Shown: one piece after another, positions 16,206 through 26,179 of the stretch | Numbering within the stretch: position 1 is the stretch's first letter | Layout of the letters: the number at the start of each line of letters is the position of its first letter | Source of the DNA: Phaeodactylibacter xiamenensis | GTDB lineage: Bacteria; Bacteroidota; Bacteroidia; Chitinophagales; Saprospiraceae | Length of the DNA: 64,000 bases | Reading direction: 5' to 3' | Assembly: GCF_000759025.1 (NCBI RefSeq) | Contig: NZ_JPOS01000039.1 | Coordinates: 310,001 to 374,000, forward strand | Position numbers and translations under genes: made by a program | Notes under the pieces: generated by a model | Told to the model about the DNA's origin: nothing | The model's database searches: none | The model's input: only the letters and a program-made list of their open reading frames with translations

Positions 16206-17258
16206 ATGGCAACCAATCGGCACGCAATGATCCGCTACCGGACAATCGACCGGTGCCTGAGCCGCCGCAATAAGCGCTACTGGACCTGGCAAGAGCTGGC
16301 ACAAGCCTGTGGGGAGGAACTGCGGGAGTACGAAGGCGAAGACCGCGCCGCTCCATCGAGAGATACCATCAAAAAGGATATTCGAAATATGCGAAGTGGC
16401 ATGCTCGGATACCGGGCCCCCATCCAATGGTACCCGAGGGAGGCGGGCTATGCGTACAGCGACCCGGGCTTTTCCATCACACAAATGCCCCTGAGCACGG
16501 CTGATGTGGAAGCCCTGCGGGAGGCTATGAGTTTGTTGCGGCAGTTCCGGGGCTTTCCACAGGTACAGGGGGTAGAGCAGGTAGTTGCGAAAGTCTCGGA
16601 GGCCCTGCGGGTCCGGCCGGCCTCGGAGCGCACCGTGCTGCAGTTGGAGGACAATATGGTGGGGCTTGGACTGGAATGGCTTGATCTGCTGTACCGCGCC
16701 TGCCGCGATCAGCGCTGCCTTTTGCTCGACTATCACCCGTTTAAGGTGCCGGAAGGGTATAAGTTTCGCCGTATCGTCAGCCCGCACCTGGTCAAGGAGT
16801 ATAACAACCGCTGGTTTTTGTTTGCCCACGACCATGAGGCGCACTGCATCCGGACCTATGCTTTTGACCGTATCCGGCAGGCAGAGGTTTACCTGCTCGC
16901 TGATTTTGTTGAAAATCCGGGTTTTCAGCCACAGCAATTCTTTGAGGCGGTCATTGGTGTGTCTGTCCCTACCGGCCGGCAACCGGAGCCTGTACTGCTC
17001 AAGGCGACTCCGGAGCGGGCTCGTTACATTGAGACCAAGCCGCTCCACCCGTCACAGCATGTGCATGAACAGGCTGCTGATGGAAGCGTGATCTTTGCTT
17101 ACTACCTCGTGCATAATGTAGAGCTGGAAAATCAGCTTTTGTCCTTTGGGGAAACGGTGGAGGTGCTTTCCCCACTGTCCCTGCGTAAGGCGATTACCCT
17201 TAGGGTACAGGCACTCTGCCGCCTTTATGCTGTAATTTGGGCAGACAAAACAAGATAA
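16206..17258 (+). CDS. WYL-domain transcriptional regulator
   Basis: 350 residues. N-terminal winged-helix-like region (about 8-70: YRTIDRCLSRRNKRYWTWQE, PSRDTIKKDIRNMR) and a WYL region about 165-235 (CRDQRCLLLDYHPF, VSPHLVKEYNNRWFLFAHD, TYAFDRIRQAEV), then a C-terminal extension ending LRVQALCRLYAVI. WYL regulators sense nucleotides or other ligands and often control defence islands. It is transcribed away from the lipoprotein gene and toward the 748-residue unknown gene, next to the restriction locus. Regulation of that neighbourhood is inference. Confidence 0.85.
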   Translation: MATNRHAMIRYRTIDRCLSRRNKRYWTWQELAQACGEELREYEGEDRAAPSRDTIKKDIRNMRSGMLGYRAPIQWYPREAGYAYSDPGFSITQMPLSTADVEALREAMSLLRQFRGFPQVQGVEQVVAKVSEALRVRPASERTVLQLEDNMVGLGLEWLDLLYRACRDQRCLLLDYHPFKVPEGYKFRRIVSPHLVKEYNNRWFLFAHDHEAHCIRTYAFDRIRQAEVYLLADFVENPGFQPQQFFEAVIGVSVPTGRQPEPVLLKATPERARYIETKPLHPSQHVHEQAADGSVIFAYYLVHNVELENQLLSFGETVEVLSPLSLRKAITLRVQALCRLYAVIWADKTR

Positions 17259-17443
17259 TGAAACAAAAAAGATAAAATTCCGTACTAACTTCATGTTGCA
17301 GGTCCGCGAAGTACTACAATGGGGTTTGTGGCTTATCTGTCTTTTCCTTTTACCTTGAGCGCTGCTATTGAATTAGCATCTATCCCGCTGGTTTCAAAAG
17401 CGCAGTTGGGACTGATACGAAATTTCCATAAAGTTAGACATTT

Positions 17444-19690
17444 ATGCACATCCAAATCGCCAAATCAGGAGGAGCTGGTATTCGTTATTTCGATAACCAT
17501 ACAGTTCTGGAAATTCCACTTGAGATTTCCACGCTCAGAGAGGATCCTTCCTATTATCTGAAGCGGATGGTGATCCATTTCGGTAAGAAAGCGGAGTCAG
17601 TCGATATCCCCGCTCAGCTAATGGATGAAGACCGCTCGAGTAGCGGCACGGGACAAGTACTGGATCCGGGCATTCGGCGTACGTATCGCCTGCAGTGCGA
17701 TCTTCCCCTTCAATATGCAGATCATGTGGGGATTCGGGCACTCAAGTCATTTTCCTTTGTAATCAAACCTGAAGAGGGCCAGGATTTAGAATATGCCTTT
17801 AGTTATCAATTTCCTGCCATTGATTACCTGGGTAAGGCTCATAATGGGCAGCGAAAATTACGGTTTAAGAAACAAACCCTGAAAAAGACAGAGTCCAATG
17901 GGTGGGCGATTGGTTTCATATCAGCTATCGCAGTGATGACATTGATGGGTCGGCACTGGCTTAACGCTTCACAGGGTATGAATGGAAGCGGAGCCTTTTT
18001 TTCCTGGATGCAATATGCTGCAGAAGGTATAGTAGCAGCGGGTATGGGGTTTTTAGGCGTAAGCCTGGCGAAGGTCTGGAAGTTAGCTTCTTTGTCCAAT
18101 TGGTTTAATACCAAGGATATATGGTTTGCCCCTACCCTGTATATTGCCCCCAAGACCTGGCATTTTATCCGAAATGGAAGGGTCGCAGCAGGGGCTATGA
18201 CACTGTGTGGTCTGGTCATGGCAGGCGTATATCAGTATTATCCCGTCACTTTGGAGTTGCCCAAATCTTTACAGCAAGAAGAGATTGGGGTGACTTTGAT
18301 ACATAACGATGGTAGGCAATGGGAAGCCACAGACCGCTCAAAGTGCTTCTTCCGGGATCTACCTGATTACGCTCTGGGAGACACCAACGGCAAAGGACAG
18401 TATGTACCGGTCAGGAGATTTGTTCTGGGCAGCAAAGGTCCCATGAGTGAAAATAATGTTTCCGGTACGGGCTTTTCCGAACTCACCCGGCAGCTTAATG
18501 GATTGCTGAGTAATAATGTAGGCTATGCCATGTATGATTACCATTCGATTGAGAAGACGAAGCAACGAATTGACGGCAGTGATGACTTAAAGCAGCTGTT
18601 GCCCAAACTAATTTGGAAAAGGGGGAAATTGATAGAAGATCCTAATAGCATCAACCTGATGCATATCTGCGATACCCCAAAGCAGAGTCTGGTTCAGCTT
18701 TATAAAGAACAAATCTGGACGGAGACCATGGACTCCTGGAAGGCTATTTTAGAAGGTAAGCCTGGTGCAGGCCGCTGTGGTTTGGATCAGGAAATAGATG
18801 CTGTCAACCAGTTCCTTCGGTCAGCATTAGAGGAGCCTGCTTTGTTTAATGAGGGGGATACGACCATGGTAAATCGGGCAGCCGCCCTTTACGATGACTT
18901 TTTTAGGAGTGATAAGCTTGACTTAGAGAGCGAAGCCCGCAATTCAGGGCCGGATAGCAGAAAGCGCTATTACCAGCTGGAGATCAGAAACTACCTTTTC
19001 ATGGCGTCTGTTGTGAATAAGAAGGGAAAGACCGACCTCGTGAGGTCTGCCTTATTCTCAGACGTAACAGAAGAAGATTTCCCGGAACTGGTTTTTGGTG
19101 CTATGGTTGAGGTTTGCAAAGAAGGGCTCAATTACAAATATCTTGATGAACTGTTAGAATTATACGCTTATTGTCTTAAGAAAGAGCTGTTAACTACTGA
19201 TGCCCGTAAGGAAGGGCTTCGGAGGTTGGGGGCGCTTAACTATTATGATTACCATGAAGTAAGGTCGAAGAGATCCCGTGATATTTTCTATGAAGTATTG
19301 AAAGCAATCAGAAACGATAAGATCTTTCAGAGTTATATCGGCACCCCCGAAAGAGATTTTCTCTTAGGAATATTGGAAGCATCCCTGAAAGAGGGTGCGA
19401 ATAGCATGGACAGGTTTTGCGCAGCCGTACGTTTTATCGCAGACAGGAGCGAGAAAAACGGAAGGGTTAATGAGCCTTCCTTTAATTTTAATGAAGGGGC
19501 GAGAGCCGCATTTACAAGGGTTCTCCATGCGCACCAGCTTCCATATGAGCAATTTAGTTGCATTGGTGGTACTATTGAGGACCCGGTTTCATTTGGTCCC
19601 AGAGTGGGGGAATACGAAAAATCGCACATAGATACTCTACCGAAAGAAACCAGTCAGCAGGTGCATTCTTACACTGAACACGATCAGTAA
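17444..19690 (+). CDS. Unrecognised large membrane protein next to a defence island
   Basis: 748 residues with no family I recognise. Residues 1-145 look beta-rich and soluble; about 155-175 (GWAIGFISAIAVMTLMG), 188-212 (YAAEGIVAAGMGFLGVSLAK) and 245-265 (AAGAMTLCGLVMAGVYQYY) are membrane helices; 270-350 contains IGVTLIHNDGRQWEATDRS; the last 350 residues are helical and charged, with PELVFGAMVEVCKEGLNYKY. No nuclease, ATPase or protease motif was seen. Base composition appears more A/T-rich than the surrounding restriction genes, hinting at separate acquisition. It follows the WYL regulator by 185 bases. Whether it is a defence effector, a sensor or neither is unknown. Confidence 0.65.
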   Translation: MHIQIAKSGGAGIRYFDNHTVLEIPLEISTLREDPSYYLKRMVIHFGKKAESVDIPAQLMDEDRSSSGTGQVLDPGIRRTYRLQCDLPLQYADHVGIRALKSFSFVIKPEEGQDLEYAFSYQFPAIDYLGKAHNGQRKLRFKKQTLKKTESNGWAIGFISAIAVMTLMGRHWLNASQGMNGSGAFFSWMQYAAEGIVAAGMGFLGVSLAKVWKLASLSNWFNTKDIWFAPTLYIAPKTWHFIRNGRVAAGAMTLCGLVMAGVYQYYPVTLELPKSLQQEEIGVTLIHNDGRQWEATDRSKCFFRDLPDYALGDTNGKGQYVPVRRFVLGSKGPMSENNVSGTGFSELTRQLNGLLSNNVGYAMYDYHSIEKTKQRIDGSDDLKQLLPKLIWKRGKLIEDPNSINLMHICDTPKQSLVQLYKEQIWTETMDSWKAILEGKPGAGRCGLDQEIDAVNQFLRSALEEPALFNEGDTTMVNRAAALYDDFFRSDKLDLESEARNSGPDSRKRYYQLEIRNYLFMASVVNKKGKTDLVRSALFSDVTEEDFPELVFGAMVEVCKEGLNYKYLDELLELYAYCLKKELLTTDARKEGLRRLGALNYYDYHEVRSKRSRDIFYEVLKAIRNDKIFQSYIGTPERDFLLGILEASLKEGANSMDRFCAAVRFIADRSEKNGRVNEPSFNFNEGARAAFTRVLHAHQLPYEQFSCIGGTIEDPVSFGPRVGEYEKSHIDTLPKETSQQVHSYTEHDQ

Positions 19691-19751
19691 CAGTACCTAT
19701 GATTCTTAGAACTATTAATGCTCTGGAGGGGGCATTAACAAAGGAGAAAAA

Positions 19752-19894
19752 ACCGGCGATCAGTGTTACCCGATACATGCAGCAAGGATTTGGCAGAGGA
19801 ATTTAACTGAGTGCTGGGTAGAATCAGCTGTTCTGCGACTTTTGCAATATTGCTGAGTGAGAACAGCAGTCAGGTGTAACATCTGATCGACCGG
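19752..19894. repeat. 143-bp imperfect palindrome
   Basis: Left arm CCGGCGATCAGTGTTAC (from 19753) pairs with GTAACATCTGATCGACCGG (19876-19894) with two small bulges; an inner stem CAGCTGTTCT/AGAACAGCAG is also present. Lies just after the 748-residue gene and 30 bases before copy 2 of the 104-bp repeat. Confidence 0.6.
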
Positions 19895-19924
19895 ATTGAC
19901 CAAACTAGGGCAAATAGGTGTAAA

Positions 19925-20028
19925 TATACTCGGAACGGAGAGGTTTGGGCGTAAGGCACAAACCCGACGCACGAGTATATGCCGACACGAAGTCATGTTT
20001 GGTCCCAAACTACTTCGTCGTCGGTATA
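19925..20028. repeat. 104-bp two-hairpin repeat, copy 2
   Basis: Matches 4586-4689 over all 104 bases with one difference at 19998. Same orientation as copy 1, 15.3 kb away, with the defence island and the unknown membrane gene between the two copies. Flanking bases differ, so the shared unit is exactly TATACTCGG...CGGTATA. Confidence 0.85.
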
Positions 20029-20107
20029 GCTTAGCAGCGAAAAATGAATGGAAAACTGAAATTGCTTGATAAACAAACGTTATTGAACTTATGGAAATGT
20101 AGTGCTT

Positions 20108-20518
20108 TTATATTTGGTTAGGGGGCAGCTTTAAATACAAAAACAGTGCCATTGCTGTAATGATAGTAGTTTTGATCAGGAAGTCAGCGTCGAGCCATTT
20201 CGAAGAGGAAGATACCTCCGTTTCGGAGTCTTCCTCAGCAAAGGGACAACCAGCTACTCCGCTGCGCGAGCTATTGGTATAGAGCATTTTTTTATCAGCC
20301 ACTTTTCCCTCCTGACCTGGCATGGGAATATCTGAGTTGCCCAACGGGACAAAAACGGAGTCTCCCGCATATTTGACGTAGGTGAACTGACTTTGGGAGA
20401 TTGCCCATTTGTTAGCAGAGGTTTTTCCGATAAACCCAAATAGACAAAAAACCAGGGTTAGACCGCTGATAAGGTAGACAGACAATTTAGAAGTAGATTT
20501 AAATCGTACTAATTTCAT
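20108..20518 (-). CDS. Small membrane-anchored hypothetical protein
   Basis: 136 residues. N-terminal hydrophobic segment about 11-34 (LSVYLISGLTLVFCLFGFIG) is a signal or anchor, and a C-terminal helix about 113-130 (IKTTIITAMALFLYLKL) can span the membrane. The middle contains SQFTYVKYAGDSVFVPLGN and an acidic/serine stretch EEDSETEVSSSS, with one cysteine in GCPFAEE. Not recognised. It stands alone in an A/T-rich region beside the 104-bp repeat. Confidence 0.55.
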   Translation of the reverse strand: MKLVRFKSTSKLSVYLISGLTLVFCLFGFIGKTSANKWAISQSQFTYVKYAGDSVFVPLGNSDIPMPGQEGKVADKKMLYTNSSRSGVAGCPFAEEDSETEVSSSSKWLDADFLIKTTIITAMALFLYLKLPPNQI

Positions 20519-20668
20519 TGTCTTTGAATTGTTAATTGATTAGGAGTAGGAAGCTTTAGCATTTGATATAACAAAAATAATAATCTTCCCATGTTGGATT
20601 TGGAATTTGTGATCAACGCTGTCTCTGGAGTGACTAACAGGTGTTTTTTTGTGAGTAGCTGGTTTTAA

Positions 20669-21925
20669 CTAATGAGGCACTAGTGTTTCCATATTCATTC
20701 GTACGCTCAAAATATAAGGCGCTTCCCCTTCCGCCCAGTGCCCGTAGGTAGTCGCCACGATGGTACCATCCGGCAGGCATTCCAGCGCAGGATAAGCACA
20801 GTCACTGCCTTTGGTATTGTCCTTCAGCCGGATGCGGTATTGCCCCTCCCGGCCTTCCACGAGATCTTCGTAGGTGCCTATCCAGGCGACCCAGTCGCCG
20901 GTGGTGGGGCTGGCAGGACCGGCCTGAGCTTTCAGTTGAGCCGTATCGCAATCCTGGCATTCGGCTTTCAGTGCCTGATAACGCCAGTAAGCGGGGGCCA
21001 TATCGCGGAAGGAGATCAGTAAGCGCCCGTCGGGGGTATAGATGGCCTGATGCCGGTCGCCGTTGAGGCTGTTGGGCAGGGCGCGGGGGCGGGTCCAGGT
21101 TTGGCCTTCGTCATTGGAGAACATAATCTGGCTGTTCATCCGGCGGCTGTTTTCCCGCAGCAGCATAGCAATTTGCCGGCCATCCGGCGAGCGGATAAGT
21201 CCGGGCTCGCAGAGATGGAGGAAACGGGATTGCAGCATGGCTTCCGGCTCCGTCCAGGTCAGCCCGCCATCGTAGGAAAAGGTTTTGTAGAGGGTGAATT
21301 CGGCCTGATTGTTGGCCCTTTCAACCGCAGGCTCGCCGGCTCTGCCGCGGTGGCTGAAGTAGCGCCCGTCGTCGTGGAAGACGGCCATATAGTGCCCTTT
21401 GCCGGAACGCAGTGGGACCAGGTCGCCCATGACTACAATACCGCCCCAGTTGCCCAGCGGTTGCAGTTCGGTCCAGGTGCTGCCCTGATCTTCGGAGTAA
21501 GCCATTCGGGCGGGGTAGAGACCGGAAAAGAGCAGCAGCCGTTGGGTGCCATCGGGCCCTTCGGCGGGGTAAAGGGTGGGCACTTCCAGCGAACTTTCCC
21601 AGCTTGCGGGCACGGGCAGGCGCTCGCTCCAGGTTTGGCCACCGTCATTGCTGCGCTTGAGTACGATAGGCCCGCGGCCATGCCCTTTGGGATAGGTGCA
21701 GTAGAGGGTTTGCCCGTCTTCCAGGAGTACCGTGGTTGGATGCCCAAGGTACACACCGGGCTCCCGGTCTACGGTTACCTGCCGGCTACTCATTGTATCC
21801 AGGTCGATAAAAGGGAGGCTATGGTAGTCCAAAGAGAAGCCGCTGAGGTCGATGCCCTTGTTGATGATTTGTGCATTGGATAGCAACGGTAAGCAAACCG
21901 CACTAAGGAAAAGAAACCGGAACAT
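20669..21925 (-). CDS. Secreted sialidase-family protein (BNR/Asp-box propeller)
   Basis: About 418 residues from ATG 21925 (MFRFLFLSAVCLPLLSNAQ is the signal peptide). Four clear Asp-boxes SxDxGxxW occur: SNDGGQTW, SEDQGSTW, SYDGGLTW and SNDEGQTW, marking a six-bladed propeller of the GH33-like clan. The region YLGHPTTVLLEDGQTLYC fits the start of the propeller, but the usual RIP arginine motif is not evident, so true sialidase activity is uncertain. Secreted to the periplasm or surface. A different substrate or a binding role is possible. Single-gene unit; no sugar-uptake genes adjoin. Confidence 0.8.
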   Translation of the reverse strand: MFRFLFLSAVCLPLLSNAQIINKGIDLSGFSLDYHSLPFIDLDTMSSRQVTVDREPGVYLGHPTTVLLEDGQTLYCTYPKGHGRGPIVLKRSNDGGQTWSERLPVPASWESSLEVPTLYPAEGPDGTQRLLLFSGLYPARMAYSEDQGSTWTELQPLGNWGGIVVMGDLVPLRSGKGHYMAVFHDDGRYFSHRGRAGEPAVERANNQAEFTLYKTFSYDGGLTWTEPEAMLQSRFLHLCEPGLIRSPDGRQIAMLLRENSRRMNSQIMFSNDEGQTWTRPRALPNSLNGDRHQAIYTPDGRLLISFRDMAPAYWRYQALKAECQDCDTAQLKAQAGPASPTTGDWVAWIGTYEDLVEGREGQYRIRLKDNTKGSDCAYPALECLPDGTIVATTYGHWAEGEAPYILSVRMNMETLVPH

Positions 21926-22909
21926 ATGCTTTTTCCCGGAAAGATACAAAACGGTTTTTATTGCCTGGCGAAAACCATCGTTTCCGGGTTGCCTGCCTGC
22001 TAAGAAAAAATATTGTCAATTGGATATCTATTTGTGACGGGTTTATAACACTATGTTTGAATTTGCATTGTTTGTATGTCACGAAAAAAGAATTGCCGGG
22101 GATTTGTTAACTGCAGAAACATTCATATTGACTTTTTCGGGGTTTTTCGATGTCTCAACACTTACAACACTCTGCTAAGTTTAGTTCCTTAGGTCAAAAA
22201 ATCCGGTGATCAGGCATACCTGATGGAGAGCTATGATGGGAAGTATGGATTGTTATTGGGGTTATCGGTACATAGCTTAGCAAAGTAATGGGAGAATTGC
22301 ACCATTTTCAGGTGCCTGACCAACCGGATCATGTAGCTTAAATTGAATCGCTCGCTACGTCGCAAAAAATGAGAAACTCATTTTTGTAAAACAAATCGAA
22401 ACCTATGGAAATAGTTAATGCTGCTTTTACTACGGACTTAAAACATAGAACACTTCTTCGTATATATTATAATTTTATGTTTAGTGCCCAATCCTTTTTG
22501 TTATGATTGCTCCGGCAATTTATAATTAACCTGAGGGCAAGCAGCAGCATTGTGATGTATGCACTGTTATTGGTGACGAAAATTCGGATTTTTGTGATAA
22601 AGAAGAATGTAGAATTGGCACTTTGGAAGCAAATGAGTATCTTTCTAGTAGTAAAATCCCGAGGTAAAAATCAACTCTTTTTTAGACCAGCGGTTCTACA
22701 AATCATCAGTTGTGGTATTTCGTTTGCTTTGTAAATAGTCAGTGAAAATGAGAAACAGTACGGTCTGTGTTTACTGAAGAGTAGCCAGAACAGAAAACGT
22801 GCTGGTTTCTTTCTCAAAGTAGTGAATTCCCTTCCTGTTTCTTAATTTCACAGCTCTGGCAGGACTGTCTACGAGCTTAAATAAAGGACGCCCGCAGAAA
22901 CTAAACAAT
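21926..22909. other. Long gene-free region
   Basis: Nearly 1 kb without a supported gene; A/T-rich, with only short random frames. It contains the imperfect palindrome at 22201-22328. A promoter for the histidine kinase at 22910 should lie in the last 200 bases but no clear TAnnTTTG with proper spacing was picked out. Confidence 0.5.
22201..22328. repeat. 128-bp imperfect palindrome (degenerate)
   Basis: ATCCGGTGATCAGGCA near 22201 pairs with TGCCTGACCAACCGGAT ending at 22328 with small bulges; ACCTGA/TCAGGT and AGCTATG/CATAGCT pair further in. The interior is asymmetric, so this is the least certain of the palindromes. Confidence 0.45.
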
Positions 22910-25309
22910 ATGCACCAGTTACTAACTACGGTACTTCTGCTACTGATGGTCTTCCCAATCAGTAGCCAAAACACTTCAAACACATTCAGGGATAGCCTAT
23001 ATAACGTGATTGAACGAGCGGGTAGCCCGGAAGCTAAAATCGACCTGTACAAAACAGCGATAGACCAGAAGCTGCAAACCGATCAGGCGCTGGCGCGTGA
23101 GTACATCGAAGCACTCCGGCAACTGGCCACTGCCGTTAAAGATACCGCTACTATCGGTTATGTCTGTGAGAAAGAGGCCAGTTTGTCCTATCTGAGCGGC
23201 GATCATCAGCAGGCAAGCCAAGGCTTTGAGGAGGCCTGCCGATATTATGAAAGGGCAGGCTTGTATGACCTTTCCATCATGGCGTGCACTAAAAGTGGTG
23301 TGATGCTCAGCCTGATGGGCAAACAGGTCGAAGCCAAGGCTGTTTATCAGGAACAATTGGGAGCAGCCCGGGCAAAAAACCTAAAGCCTCAGCAGGCTTA
23401 CATTAACAATCAGCTGGGTACCCTTTATCATTATCAGGGGACTTCGGATTCTGCGATTGTCTACTATGACATTAGTGCGAAAATGTATAGCGAGCTGAAA
23501 GACACGACAAACCTGCTGCGCCCGCTATTCAACAAAGCCGTGCTGTTGAAAAGAAGCAATCCTGAAGAGAGCCTGGCTACCTACAAGCGCGTATATAGCA
23601 TTCGGGAAAGGCAGGGAGCTATACCGGAAATGATTACAACGCTTCAGGCGATTGCAGATCTACAGGAGAACAATAGCGAATTGGTTAGTGCTTTTCAAAG
23701 TTACGAGCAAGCTTACCGCTTGTGTAAAGCCTACGGCTATAAGACCGCTTTGCCGAATATTCTCACAGGCCTGGCGAGTCTCAAAATGGATCAGTACGCT
23801 CATAATGAAGCCTTATCCTACGCTGAAGAAGCAGTCGGTACTGCGAAAGAGTCCGGGCAGGTGGAAGGACTGCTCAATGCTTTGTCGATTCAAGCCTCTG
23901 CCTGGTATTACTTCGGGGATAAAGAGCAGGCGCTGAAGGTGCTCGAGGAAGTGCTAAGCACTGCGGCAAGTAATGGTTTTCTGGGATTCACGGTACAGGC
24001 TTTGATCAAGCGCGCCCTTATTCTTACGGAAATGGGGCGGGCCGTAGAGGCTGGTCTGGCCCTACAGGAGGCAGCGTCTCAAATAGACAGTGGAATAGGA
24101 AAGGAGCACTTGCTTTTTTTCAAAGATACCAAAGCCCGTTGGGCACTTCGCACCGAGCAATATGAAGAAGCGTCAACGCTGGCCCGCGAATCTTATCAGG
24201 CTTTTTTGAATGTCAAGCGCTACGGGGATGCGTTGGGTGCCTTGAACGTGCTGCTGGAAGCCTACGAAGGCAATAAGCAATACACTCAGGCAGTAGCCCT
24301 GTTCGGGGACTACCGCTGGCTGTCCGATACGGTTAATCAAATCCGAAGTATTACGGACTTGAAGGTGCAAAACCAGGAGTTCGAATTTGAGCTGGAGAAA
24401 CAGGAACTTGAAGCAGAGCAAATAAAACGGGAAGCGGTGCTCAAAGCAGAGTCAAGCCGTAACCTTGCGATCGCCCTGGCCACCGCATTGCTCGGGATAA
24501 CAGGCGTGGTTTTTGCCTTCTACACCCGGCGGCAGCGGCAAATTATTGAGCAGCAGCGGGACGATTTGCAAGTGCTCAACCAAACGAAAGATCAGCTTTT
24601 TTCTATCCTTGGCCACGACCTGCGAGTACCGGCAATGGGCTTCCGGGGTATTGCCAGGAAGGTGAACTACCTGTTGGGAGAGCAGAACTACGAGGGGCTG
24701 CAGAAATTTGGGCGCAAAATAGAGGAGGACGCGAGTCAGCTCCTGCATCTCGTGGAAAATTTGCTGCACTGGTCGCTCAACCAGCAAAAGGGCCGGAAAT
24801 ACCGCCCGGTGGATATTTACCTCAGGCAGGCTGTACAGGATACCCTGGCTTTCTTCATCATTCGGGCGAGTGCCAAAGGTATTACCCTTGAGGATAGCCA
24901 ACTGCAGGATTTGCGCTGTCATTGCGACCGGGACATGTTGGGCGTCATCCTCCGCAACCTGCTGGACAACGCTATCAAGTTTACGCCCGAAGGCGGGCGG
25001 GTCAGGGTATGGACGGAGCAGGCTGACCCTATGCATGCCTTGCTCTGTGTGGCAGACACCGGGCCTGGATTGCCCGCAGCCATCATAGCGCAAATAGAAG
25101 CAGGGGAGGGCTTGAAAACCTCCACACCGGGTACTGCACAGGAAAAAGGCTTTGGGCTGGGGCTGCAGCTTGTTTTTTCCCTGGCCGAGGTCAATAAAAC
25201 TCCGGTGGGCTGGCGCAAAGGCGAGGGGGGCGGAGCGCAGTTTACGGTTCAGATTCCGTTGGCAGAGGCTAAAGGGAGCAGTTCATTTGCACAGCGTCAA
25301 TACTTATAA
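22910..25309 (+). CDS. TPR-repeat sensor histidine kinase
   Basis: 799 residues: signal peptide (MHQLLTTVLLLLMVFPISSQ), periplasmic tetratricopeptide-type helical repeats about 40-450, a coiled coil 475-515, one membrane helix about 518-540 (AIALATALLGITGVVFAFYT), then the kinase core. The phosphoacceptor is H569 in ILGHDLRVP; the ATP site shows NLLDNAIKFTP, DTGPGLP and GFGLGLQL. The response regulator starts three bases after the stop, so the two form an operon and probably a pair. This TPR kinase plus LytTR arrangement is common in Bacteroidota. The stimulus is unknown. Confidence 0.9.
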   Translation: MHQLLTTVLLLLMVFPISSQNTSNTFRDSLYNVIERAGSPEAKIDLYKTAIDQKLQTDQALAREYIEALRQLATAVKDTATIGYVCEKEASLSYLSGDHQQASQGFEEACRYYERAGLYDLSIMACTKSGVMLSLMGKQVEAKAVYQEQLGAARAKNLKPQQAYINNQLGTLYHYQGTSDSAIVYYDISAKMYSELKDTTNLLRPLFNKAVLLKRSNPEESLATYKRVYSIRERQGAIPEMITTLQAIADLQENNSELVSAFQSYEQAYRLCKAYGYKTALPNILTGLASLKMDQYAHNEALSYAEEAVGTAKESGQVEGLLNALSIQASAWYYFGDKEQALKVLEEVLSTAASNGFLGFTVQALIKRALILTEMGRAVEAGLALQEAASQIDSGIGKEHLLFFKDTKARWALRTEQYEEASTLARESYQAFLNVKRYGDALGALNVLLEAYEGNKQYTQAVALFGDYRWLSDTVNQIRSITDLKVQNQEFEFELEKQELEAEQIKREAVLKAESSRNLAIALATALLGITGVVFAFYTRRQRQIIEQQRDDLQVLNQTKDQLFSILGHDLRVPAMGFRGIARKVNYLLGEQNYEGLQKFGRKIEEDASQLLHLVENLLHWSLNQQKGRKYRPVDIYLRQAVQDTLAFFIIRASAKGITLEDSQLQDLRCHCDRDMLGVILRNLLDNAIKFTPEGGRVRVWTEQADPMHALLCVADTGPGLPAAIIAQIEAGEGLKTSTPGTAQEKGFGLGLQLVFSLAEVNKTPVGWRKGEGGGAQFTVQIPLAEAKGSSSFAQRQYL

Positions 25310-25312
25310 TTT

Positions 25313-26038
25313 ATGGGAGGCAAACCGGTTGAAATCCTCATTGTTGAAGATAATTACTCTTTCGCCCTGGAGCTGGAGATGTTACTTAAGGAGTTGGGAT
25401 ACCACAATATCTCCCATCTGGAAAATGGGGAGAAGGCTCTACAGCGGATATTGACGTTGCCCCCTGATCTGATTATACTGGATATGCACCTAAAGGGAAA
25501 ACTGTTAGGGATAGATGTTGCAGAGGCAGTTGCGCACCTTTCTATCCCCATACTATTTATTTCCGTTGCCGGTGAGGCTTTATACAACAGAACACAGCAG
25601 TTGCCTAACAGCATTGGCTATCTGGTAAAGCCTGTACATCCCATAACGCTAAGGTCTGCCATTGAACTTGCACTTTCCGGACTGGAGAAGGACAGCCTAA
25701 AGGTGGCAAAGAGGGAAATTACTTCACCTTTTATTCTCCTCAAACAGGAGCAGACCTACTACAAAGTGGGACTGACAGATATCGTCTACGCTCAGTCTGA
25801 TGGTAATTATGTCTGGGTTTATACGCTATCCGAGCGTTTCTTTATCCGCTCCACATTTAAGGAGTTTCTCGCTACGCTGCCGCCCCGGGATTTCCTGCAG
25901 GTGCACCGGCAGTATGTGATTGGGCTCCGGCACTTCCGGTCTGCTAATTTCGTAGACGCTATTGTTCATGTTGGGGCCTTTGATGTGCCGTTGGGGAAAC
26001 AGTATCGGGAAAGCCTTAATGCTTTTCTGGGGATTTAG
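25313..26038 (+). CDS. LytTR-type response regulator
   Basis: 241 residues. Receiver domain 1-120 with acidic pocket IVEDNYSF, phosphoacceptor in LIILDMHLKG (D near 56), and VKPVHP holding the conserved lysine. A LytTR DNA-binding domain occupies about 140-240 (DIVYAQSDGNYVWVYT, FLQVHRQYVIGLRHF). It would be phosphorylated by the kinase encoded immediately upstream and control transcription of unknown targets. Its start ATG follows the kinase stop by three bases. Confidence 0.92.
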   Translation: MGGKPVEILIVEDNYSFALELEMLLKELGYHNISHLENGEKALQRILTLPPDLIILDMHLKGKLLGIDVAEAVAHLSIPILFISVAGEALYNRTQQLPNSIGYLVKPVHPITLRSAIELALSGLEKDSLKVAKREITSPFILLKQEQTYYKVGLTDIVYAQSDGNYVWVYTLSERFFIRSTFKEFLATLPPRDFLQVHRQYVIGLRHFRSANFVDAIVHVGAFDVPLGKQYRESLNAFLGI

Positions 26039-26179
26039 GTCTCTTGGGCGGCTGTCGGGCGAAAGCGCTCAGAAAATCCTTTTTGTAAGTGTAAAGCAAA
26101 GCAGCCAATCTTTATCAGAAAGGAACAGTAAAAAGTCAGATCTGCCTCTTACACGTTGTACACTGGCTCACGGCATAGC

